From the NCBI GenBank assembly GCA_007258455.2, contig VDFB02193867.1, forward strand, positions 567,017,742 to 567,081,741: a stretch of 64,000 bases of DNA, written 5' to 3'. The notes under the pieces are model-generated. The model saw only the letters and a list, made by a program, of their open reading frames with translations. It had not been told where the DNA came from and searched no databases. The stretch comes from Sequoia sempervirens (lineage: Eukaryota > Streptophyta > Pinopsida > Cupressales > Cupressaceae). This document shows, in pieces, positions 56,293-64,000 of the stretch. Each line of letters begins with the position of its first letter. Positions within the stretch are counted from its first letter, which is position 1. The position numbers were made by a program, and so were the translations under genes.

Positions 56293-58203
56293 GGTAAGCA
56301 ATGAATCCGACATCCACATTGCCATGAACACATACAATTAGCACCAAACACCCCAAAAGTATCACCCACACACATGGAAAAAGAGCAACCACCACATAAA
56401 TTTATCAAAGAACAAAAAAATTTCCATCCCACACACCACCTGTTCATCGACCAGAAGACTTACCACCACTACCACCTAGTCCATAGTACACATGCCCACT
56501 TTGCATCGTCACAAGAGATGGAGAAGAGATCTCAAATCCCTCTTCGTCTTCATCACTTTTGAGCATAGAACCATCTCGCCCACTTGGAGTCTTGACAACC
56601 AATGATGGGACAAACAATACGTCCATTCGAGGGGCCAGAGCTCAGCCCAGGGTCATGAGATACTAGTGATAGCTAGAGTCCATATCCATTTCACTTTTAG
56701 ATGGGTTGTCTATGACGTCAATGGGTGAATTTTGAAATCCAAAGGAACCACATCCATATCTTACCTTCTTAAGCTTCGGTAGCAAATTGTGTCGATCCCT
56801 TCCTTTATCCTCTATCTTTCCAACAACAAGTGCCTGAAACTGTAGCCTCCTACTACACATTGAAGGTGCACTCATGAGATTGTTAACAAGAGCCTTGTCC
56901 TTTGTAGCTGAAGCACATTCTGGAATATCGTCATGGGGCCTTTGTAAATTTATTCTTGATGACCTTCTAACTGGTCCTATGGAAGCAATTGGTTTGCTCA
57001 TTTTCATCGTATGATAGTTTCTCAAGCTCACAATTGAATACTATTCACTCAACTCTAATTAAAAAAAATTCAATTGCTAAATGCAAATGATACAATTAGT
57101 AGCTATTCCATCCTATATTTATTGAGTGATGTGATGATAACAACCATTAATGCCCAGAGAAAACATATGTGTGAAATGGTGGCAATTTGTTGGCATGCAT
57201 ACTATCACTGTTTATTTCCTAAGTGCATGGAAATATACATATCATACTTCATGATTATTGACAATTAAGTCTTCACACGCACGGAGATAAATTTGATTGC
57301 TAGTGCAAAGGAACATATCATTAATGCTCGCTAGTTGCAAAACCAAACAACTATCACATGCCTGTTTATTGATTTTGAATGTCAGTCGTCAATCTTTTGA
57401 TGAAGTGGTTGATCAAATGGCTCACATTGGGCTAACTAGGTTTGAATTTCACCAATTCTTCATTCATTTATCTTTGGCCAATAGAATTTTTCCAAATCAG
57501 ATGACATCTCACCCATTGGCAGGTTTTACCCATTTCATAAGTTGGTGGATTAATCCATGTGTCAAGATCTCACCACTCTAGCAGCCATTAACAAGCACTC
57601 ATCTTTCATCCATGAGCTAGTAGGGAACAACAGAGATTATCTTTTGCACTTGATCTTCACCGTTAGTTTGGAACCATGGGCAGTGAACCAAATAATGGAG
57701 ATCGGACCCCATGTCTATATAAGGACACATGTCCTCATCTTGCTATCCTTGCATTGTATAACCGGCTAACATTTAACACTCGCGAGCTGGTGAGGTACAA
57801 CTAGGGTCATTTCCCATGGACACAGATCTCTAAACCTGCACATACGACAAGGTTAGCATTAAATAAGGGGCCATTGCTAGGGAAATGGTGATTAAACCCT
57901 CATAGATGAATGAATTAAGCTTAAGTCATTTACGAAAATATTAAAGCTCGACAAGTTAGGGGACATTAAAATGGGTGACAAATAGAATGACCGGTGCTCT
58001 AAACCAAAGGGGTCATTGGTTGAACGTATATGATGGCTTGAATGACAACTTGGAAAATAGGACACCAAGAAGGAAAGTCAACATGGAATTAGAAGAACAA
58101 AGTGTTTTTCTAAGCCAAAACCTTATCCAAACTATGGGAACAAGGGCTAAATGTATTGATTAAGTGCATGGGCTGCTCAAAAATTGCAAATTTTGGGGAG
58201 CTT
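56293..58203. repeat. 1.9-kb dispersed repeat, copy B
   Basis: Partner of 17849-19753 in the same orientation. The inner edge is flanked by CATGAGCCACT (56278-56288), the inverse of AGTGGCTCATG next to copy A. TATATAAGG at 57716 is conserved with copy A. Confidence 0.8.
56444..57001 (-). pseudogene. Unrecognised 185-codon frame in repeat copy B
   Basis: Starts MSKPIASIGPVRRSSRINLQ and ends YGLGGSGGKSSGR with TGA. The open frame extends ten codons further upstream (57031). Stops TAG and TGA at about 56663 and 56642 replace the two Gln codons of copy A's YRQYLMTLGQAL. Length equals copy A exactly (558 bp). Basic in the first half, with acidic KSDEDEEG. No known domain seen. Confidence 0.55.
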
Positions 58204-58727
58204 GATCATAACCTACTACAAACTCTTCTTTTGACGGAGAAGATTCAAGACCCCCTTCTCCTTCTATAAGAACAAATATTCATGTGGCCTTTGTTGTGAT
58301 GTCTCTAGATAAGGCTGCTCCTAATGTTGGGTTTGTTCCCTCCCCTAAGACCCTTTCTACTCCTAATTTGAAGAATATTCATGTTGTTGATGGTGTTGAT
58401 CCTCCTATGGATTCTACTGGGCTATTTTTGGATGTGGCTACTTCTTTTGTTGTGTGTACTACCTCCCTTGAGGCCCCTACTTCTTTTGTGCTGAGAAAGA
58501 ATGGCTTTACTCCAAGTCCTACAACTTCGTTCCTGGATTGGGAAGTTTCACTCGATGTTTCTTTTGTTCCACTTGTTAGTTATTTTGAAGGGGATTCTTC
58601 CCCTTCTGATCTAACTATTTCTAATAATTTTTTTGATTCAGTGTGGACATTTGTGAATCAAAAGAAAAATTCTAAGATGGTCATTATTTTGGTTAATAAA
58701 GTTGATGGTTCTTATCTCATGTGCTAA
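58204..58727 (+). pseudogene. LINE ORF1-like C-terminal fragment
   Basis: The frame continues through TTNSSFDGEDSRPPSPS, SLDKAAPNVGFVPSPK and FEGDSSPSDLTISNN to VWTFVNQKKNSK and a stop. The Ser/Pro-rich body and terminal W-T-x-V-N-x-K-K-x-S-K resemble the tail of plant non-LTR ORF1 proteins after the zinc knuckle. The frame has no start of its own. It may be the continuation of 17658-17848. Confidence 0.45.
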
Positions 58728-59949
58728 TGTTATGATTTTTTAGCTACTTCTAGGTTGTTTCTTGTTGGTGGATCCTCTTTTCTACCTGTTATTTGAGGAG
58801 AGGAGATGTAATGTTGTTTCCTTGGTTGTCTTCTTTGTTTTCCTATTTAGTGGCTATTTTCTCTTGACTATTTTTCTATTTTTGTATAGGATCAGGGCTC
58901 TAACCACTGCTTATATAATAAAAAACATTCATCCACTTTCTAAATTAAATAGCTACTTTAATTATTTAATTATACACATTCACACTTCCTAAATTAAATA
59001 ATTACTTTAATTATTTAATTACACTATATTCTCTCAACATTATCCACTCTCTTTAAAAATAAATAAAACATTATATTTGTTTATCTAACTCCCACTTGCA
59101 CATTCCTCAAATAAAATTTAATTATTTAATTAGTTATTATCTCATGCATTTCCACCTTATCTTTAATGACCACTCTCTCCTAGTTGACTAGATAATCAAT
59201 TCTATTTAACTAATCAATCAAATCAATTCACTCCTACTCAATGAGAGTTAACAAAGGTAATCAAATCCCTTAACTCTTCAATCAATTCTCCATACAAACA
59301 TTTAACTAAAATCCTATAGCCAGCTGTAGTCAGTTAGCTTTTTCATCAATTCCTCTCAAGGATTCTTGACCCTTGATCAAGTGATCATCCACCTTGTGTA
59401 TTTAAATTAAAAAAATCTATAAAAGTAACCCTCATTCCTCTTTTAAAACTAACCATGATTTTTTGGAATTTTGCATACATTGATCTCATTCATTCATTTT
59501 AGCTTGAAGCAAAGTAGTGTATAAATAATTGAGAGCAAAGCAAGGCAAAGAAGAACAATGGAGGTAAATCAATTTTGACACAAGGTAATCACATTTCTTT
59601 ATTATTTGATTTCATTGTGTTAATTGTAGTTCATTGGTTGAAGAGGATTGAGTTTGGTACTCAATTGTAGTTGGTGGTTGTTGTATTTTTTCATCCTTTA
59701 TGTTTATCTCATTTCCTAGTTGACATATTTCATCAAAAAATAATGAACTATAAACAAATATTTATACCATCTTCTAGCTTCACCTTCTAAGTAATAAAAG
59801 AGTGATATATCTAGAAATTTACATTTATAGTAAGCCTTTATGAATTCAATCCACCCTTCTATGACATTTCTACTTTTATTAAATATGGGACAATGAATTA
59901 GACCACAAATCTAAAATAATTTAAATAACATAGAATAATAGATTTAAAA
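58728..59949. other. AT-rich sequence without recognisable gene
   Basis: TTTAATTATTTAATTA-type motifs at 58940-59120; TATAAAAG at 59417 and TATAAATAATTG at 59521 suggest a decayed LTR. Nothing else was identified. Confidence 0.4.
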
Positions 59950-60182
59950 TGTTAGTGTAGTATTAAGTTTATCTTAGGGTTAATTATCTAGGTGGTTATT
60001 TTCCTATATCACGTAGTTTTACACTTGTTTCTTTTTTTATGCCTTTAAAATGTTGTACATTATGTATTTTATAACATCTCAATTTTCATTCACTTTTGGT
60101 GAAATAAATTATTGCTTCTCTGTATTTGTGAAGGGTTTTTGGTTGCACATGATGATCCTGGGTTCAATGGTTTCCACCAACA
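59950..60182 (+). repeat. 5' LTR of Copia N2
   Basis: Bounded on the right by the PBS; the left border is set by TGTTAGTGTAGTATT and is an inference because no second LTR is present. Confidence 0.65.
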
Positions 60183-60198
60183 TGGTATTAGAGCTACC
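60183..60198 (+). other. Primer-binding site of Copia N2 (initiator tRNA-Met type)
   Basis: TGGTATTAGAGCTACC directly after ACA; one change from TGGTATCAGAGC. Confidence 0.85.
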
Positions 60199-61353
60199 CA
60201 TTCTGCCCTCCTTCCCTTGAGAGTTTTCATTAGAAGAGTTTGAGATCATTTATAATTTGCTAAAAGTTTTTTTTCATAATTTGAAAATTTTCAAACTTAA
60301 AAGTTGGCTTATTTTCCTATGTTCATTGCATTTTGATTTGTGATTGTTGGAGGCATTTTTTGTTGAGGAGAAGTGTGATTTTTGTGTGGGAATCTACAAG
60401 AGATCATGATTTTTCTTGGATTTATCTCTATTTCTGTCAATTTGAAAGTTCATTTGAGTCACGATCAGGTTTTGGAAGAGCCCATGATTTCCCCTAATCC
60501 TTAGCATCAAAGGGAAGATTTGTTTATTAGAGGTAGTAGTGATTGAGGAGAGGCTTGATTCTTAGTCTTGAAGAGGTAAATTTCCCCCCCATGTTGTGTG
60601 TGTATTTCACCTACCATGTGAGATAGAGGCTGGCACAATTTGCACAACAAACCTCCTCTCAACTCTAGTGCCTAGACCACATTTGAGAGGGAATTTTATT
60701 TACACTATTTTGGAGGAATGATTCAAATTGTTGCTAGGCATTTGAAGTGTTGAGAGGGTGCAATTCAACCTGCAATTTGAGCATTTACAATGCCCTCTAT
60801 CTATAATTTGTCTCTCCATTTATCTTGCCATTTGAATCAAATTGACTAGTGGAATTGATTTATCTAGTGTAAATACTAGTATCATTGGCAGGCCACCACG
60901 TTTTCTTTTGTTGAAGGCTCGAGGATATACTTTTTTGAAACTGTATATTTTATAAAGTTTCCCCTAAATATTTCATTTTAGGGTTTTAGAGGAAGTGGGG
61001 CCATGCTGTTCTTTTGAAGTTTTTTTGGGAACATTTATCCCACATTTGTAGAGTGGGGTATCTTTTTGCTATTTAAATAACATTGTAGTGTGTTTGGTTG
61101 GTGTGAGAAAGTCTCATAGATTATGAAAAGGTTGTCATGTTGTGGAAAATTGTGCATTCATTTGACTTTCATGTGGTGTGGGAATCTGCTACAAATAGGT
61201 GTACAATTATTTTTCTCATATTTTTTCATATTCAGTTCTTTTTTAATTCCTTAAATGATATTTTTTGGATGTTCGAAAAATAAATCTCGAGAGGCTGAAT
61301 TGGTTGATATTTTTTGGAGATTTTAGTTTGGTGTATTTTTCCCTTTTGTTGTC
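60199..61353 (+). other. Leader of Copia N2
   Basis: No gene recognised between PBS and gag start. Confidence 0.5.
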
Positions 61354-61665
61354 ATGAATACTCCTGATTCAATTGAATTGTTAACCCCCCATAACTACCA
61401 TACCTAGAAGATTAAAATGTGTAGGTTGCTCCAATCTAAGGATTTATGGTCCATGCTAAGTGCTATCCAACCCACTTTTACCAGGGAATATGAAACATTT
61501 CCCACAGAAACAAGTGTGATGAAGCTATGGGTCTAATATTTGAAAGGAAATAGAAAAGAGCAATGGAAAGTACTAATAAAGAGAAATTTTTTGAAGGAAA
61601 GAGATTACCAAATAAATTGAAGTAGCCAAAACAAGCACCACCAAAGCAAGAGAGACACAAGAATT
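61354..61665 (+). pseudogene. Copia N2 gag N terminus
   Basis: ATG at 61354, then NTPDSIELLTPHNYHT, a TAG where Trp is expected, and KIKMCRLLQSKDLWSML: the DUF4219/UBN2-type start (N-Y-x-x-W-x-x-x-M-x-x-L-L) of plant Copia gag. Further stops TAA and TGA follow, and the frame ends at the N3 insertion. Confidence 0.7.
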
Positions 61666-62071
61666 TGTTAAGGGGAAAAAAAAGAAAAAATCCCAATATT
61701 ATAAATGGAGGCAAAATGCCTAAAGAATAATACAAAGAGAGAGAGCTTCAGCCTTAGCTTGCTTGCATGAGTCTTGAAGAATGAGAGGAGAGGCACCTCA
61801 ATAAGTAGAGGTGAGAAGAAGGAGTTAGAATGTAACTCCCAACTCAATGAATGCCACCATTCATCTATGTGTGTGCAAAGTGTCACCTCTTAAGGAGGTG
61901 GTTACAAATATTCCTTAATAAAGGAATTAAAAATAAGCCATCCTCACACATGTGTGAGATGACAAAAAAATACAAAAGACTTGTAGGGATTCCTTTGGAA
62001 TATTCCTACAAGTTAATAAATAATTACAAATAAAGAATAACCTTTACCAAGTAAAGATTAATCTTCTAACA
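61666..62071 (-). repeat. 3' LTR of Copia N3
   Basis: Minus strand TGTTAGAAGATTAATC to CCCCTTAACA, with inverted ends TGTTA/TAACA; 406 bp. Confidence 0.75.
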
Positions 62072-62080
62072 TCCCCCCTT
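62072..62080 (-). other. Polypurine tract of Copia N3
   Basis: Minus strand AAGGGGGGA abuts the LTR. It overlaps the pol stop codon region (TAA at 62081-62079). Confidence 0.75.
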
Positions 62081-62700
62081 AAGCTTTACTTGGGGAGGTT
62101 ACATCAAACCCTTCAATGGGTTGTAATCCAATATTTTTACAATGAAAGAGAAATTTATCTTTACAAAGAGCTTTGGTAAGAATATATGCAACTTGATCTT
62201 CACCAAAAGAGAAATTTTCTTGTCTTCAATTTGCTCTCTAATGAAGTGATGTTGAAGAGAAATGTGCTTGGTCCTTGCATGAAAAATTGGATTCTGTGCC
62301 AAAGTAATAGCACTTTGATTATCACAATATAAAGGAGTAGGATCCTTTTGAGGTAGACCCAAGTCTTCAAGTAATCTTTTTAACCATAATGCTTCTTTAG
62401 ATGCATTTGTACAACCTTTATATTCAGCGTCTATAGAATAAAGAGAAGTAGATTGTTGTTTCTTACTATTCCATGAGATTGCACCTGATCCAACAAAGAA
62501 ACAATAACCACAAGTGGATCTCCCATCACTGGGATCACCTCCTAAATTTGAATCAATATAACCTTTTAAAGAAAAATCACAATTTGCATCATAAAAGAGA
62601 CCAAGATTAAGAGTGCCTTTAACATATCTTAAAATTATTTTTGTAACTTTAAAATGAGTTTGTTGTGGTTTAGACATAAATCTAGAAAACAATCCAACAC
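62079..62700 (-). pseudogene. Copia RT end and RNase H of N3
   Basis: The minus strand reads FSRFMSKPQQTHFK (end of RT), RYVKGTLNLGLFYDA, GYIDSNLGGDPSDGRSTCGY, SWNSKKQQSTSLYSIDAEYK, EALWLKRLLEDLG, LYCDNQSAITLAQNP and KHISLQHHFIREQIEDK: the Copia RNase H core with its Asp, Glu (DAEY) and Asp (DNQS) positions. After DKKISL the frame slips by one base, and the true C terminus (DQVAYILTKALCKDKF) reads in another frame to TAA at 62081-62079. A TAA interrupts just before SVGLFSRF. It degraded the RNA template during reverse transcription; it is now dead. Confidence 0.88.
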
Positions 62701-63945
62701 TTTAGGTGTTTTCCAAATTTGCATACCCAAACTAATGTAATAGGCCCAAATCACTCATTTGAAATTGTTGATTGAGTAGACTTAACATCACTAATCAAAA
62801 AAGTTAGAACTAGAAGTGATAATTAAATCATTAAAATAATAATCACAATATTATTTTCACTATGCTTAATATATAAATTTGGATCATTTTTACTACTAAT
62901 GAAACCATGAGATAGAAAGAAGGCATAGCCCAAATTATAAAATGTCAATATATAGACATAGCAATAATAGATCTAGGTTTCCTCTCACTACATCATTGAA
63001 TTGTAAAGGGAAATTGTATCAAGATTAATAATAAAGGACTTTTAAAATTAGTCCTAAAGACGATTTTTAAAAAAAACCATAGTGCCTTAGTAAAAAAATC
63101 AATATCAATAGTCCTAATAATGGTATAAAAACCATATTTCCTTCAAAATAATTATGAAACATAAAATTTTCAAGAACTTGATCCCCATCAATTAAGAAAA
63201 TAGATCTAAGTTCATAAAAAATAAGTAAGTGCATACCATCAAAGTGGATGGAAAAAAATTCCATGGGTCCCAAAAAAAAAAAACTCCAATGAGACTTGAT
63301 AAAATATATGATTCATTATAGATAGGACTCCCTATGCAACATTACTGCAAATGCGACTAGCGCATAAAATATATATGTAAAGGCTTCATTGAGACTTAAT
63401 AAAGTGATTAATTTGCAAAACATATATATATGGAATAAATCCATCAAGAAGGAAAATACTCTAATGAGCTTTTCATTTTCAAAAAAATAAAAATATAGAT
63501 GAAATAAATCCATCAAAAAACCAAATTTACCAATAAGGCACAATATCATATTAATGAGACACAATAAAATATCAAATTCCCTTTATCAAAACAGCATAAT
63601 TGTAGTTGAGAAGGAAACACTAGGTTTGTTTTAAATATTGTAATAGATCAAGACTTAGGTAGAGAGAATGATAATTTCTCAAGCCACAAATCAATCCACC
63701 TTAAGTTATAAATAATAATAATAATAATATTAAAAAAAAAATTGTGATGGAATAATGGGAAATGCATGCTATGAAGAGAATAATTATTAAGTATAAATAA
63801 GTCATTTAAGATGATATTCATGCATTCATGACTACATGAATATCCTCTTTTCATATTCCAAATATAATTGAGTAAAAAAAAGTACACTATTATTGGGTTG
63901 ATCAAGTTCAATAATAAAGTACTTGTGAAGTTATTTAAAAAATAA
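62701..63945. other. AT-rich sequence between Copia RNase H and protease motifs
   Basis: Integrase and most of RT should lie here but no motif is seen. Sequence is A/T-rich with repeated AATAATAAT and ATATATAT runs. Either a large deletion plus foreign sequence, or complete decay. Confidence 0.5.
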
Positions 63946-64000
63946 ACTGTTTATGTGAAGTAACATGTTGAGATGCACCTGAATCATTAACCCATTAAAA
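63946..64000 (-). pseudogene. Copia protease motif of N3
   Basis: The minus strand reads WVNDSGASQHVTSHKQF, the Copia retropepsin signature (D-S-G-A-S-x-H-x-T), truncated by the window edge. Confidence 0.75.

Larger units (their letters stand above)
59950..61665 (+). mobile_element. Copia element N2 (plus), 5' part
   Basis: LTR 59950-60182 (TGTTAGTGTAG...CCACCAACA, 233 bp), PBS, about 1.1 kb leader and the beginning of gag. It is cut at 61665 by the minus-strand Copia N3. The rest is not in the window. Confidence 0.75.
61666..64000 (-). mobile_element. Copia element N3 (minus), 3' part
   Basis: 3' LTR 61666-62071, polypurine tract, RT/RNase H end, then about 1.25 kb of AT-rich sequence, then a protease motif at the window edge. 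Inserted into the gag of N2; left target-duplication candidate GAATT (61661-61665). The partner side is outside the window. Confidence 0.8.

Noticed and set aside
17849..58203. The 1.9-kb repeats as simple LTRs of E5
   Set aside because: The E5 PBS at 55143-55160 puts its LTR at 55164, but 55164-56292 has no counterpart left of 17849, so the repeats are not plainly the E5 LTRs. Kept as an open question.
1..64000. tRNA, rRNA or other structural RNA genes
   Set aside because: The only tRNA-like strings are primer-binding sites beside LTR ends; no cloverleaf or rRNA core sequence was recognised.

Overview
This window looks like intergenic DNA of a large, old plant genome, most likely a gymnosperm. 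That assignment is inferred from composition and transposon style, not from a host gene. Almost everything I can identify is retrotransposon: Ty3-type and Copia-type LTR elements, LINE-like ORF1 pieces and a TIR element. I found no convincing cellular gene, tRNA, rRNA or CRISPR array. Coding stretches are broken mainly by in-frame TAG/TAA stops, as expected after long silencing by cytosine methylation and C-to-T decay.

Layout. 1-691 is the internal leader of a minus-strand Ty3-like element with its primer-binding site at 672-689; a GC-rich putative LTR (692-about 2740) follows. 3017-7075 (+) is one 1,353-codon frame with 14 internal stops and no frameshift, followed by a polypurine tract and a candidate 3' LTR (7163 on). 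8180-9205 is GA-rich then AT-rich simple sequence. 9911-11837 is a solo LTR with a perfect 5-bp target duplication (GTTAG). 12180-16897 is a minus-strand Copia element that kept gag and protease pieces but lost integrase and RT. 17658-17848 is a LINE ORF1 zinc-knuckle piece.

17849-58203 is a nested block bounded by two 1.9-kb direct repeats. Each repeat carries a minus-strand frame of exactly 558 bp. Inside the block a minus-strand Ty3 element (E5: gag at 46065-48050, PBS at 55143-55160) holds E1 (minus, 20231-44218) and E4 (plus, 48469-54681). One LTR of E1 was hit twice, by E2 (plus, 20863-29417, TSD GAAAT) and E3 (minus, 30260-39109, TSD CTAAG). Two copies of a 0.7-0.8 kb TIR element lie in E2 and E3. 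Right of the block are a LINE ORF1-like tail, a plus-strand Copia 5' end (59950-61665) and a minus-strand Copia 3' end (61666 to the window edge).

The most unusual material is the E1-E4/solo-LTR family. Its members carry no recognisable capsid gag, RT or integrase. E2 and E3 encode only retropepsin, G-patch and a CYHR zinc motif, in that order; E1 and E4 keep only the zinc motif. Their LTRs share a fixed plan: hairpin(s) in U3, TATA box, a 135-148 bp plant-type intron, a short frame whose ATG lies 8 nt before the donor (in E2, E3 and E4), two hairpins in U5, PBS, and a leader hairpin. The hairpin is a palindrome of about 32-36 bp (GGACTCATTC...GAATGAGTCC) present at least 33 times. It sits in many unrelated flanks, covaries between arms and is missing exactly from one LTR. 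This is my best candidate for something undescribed.
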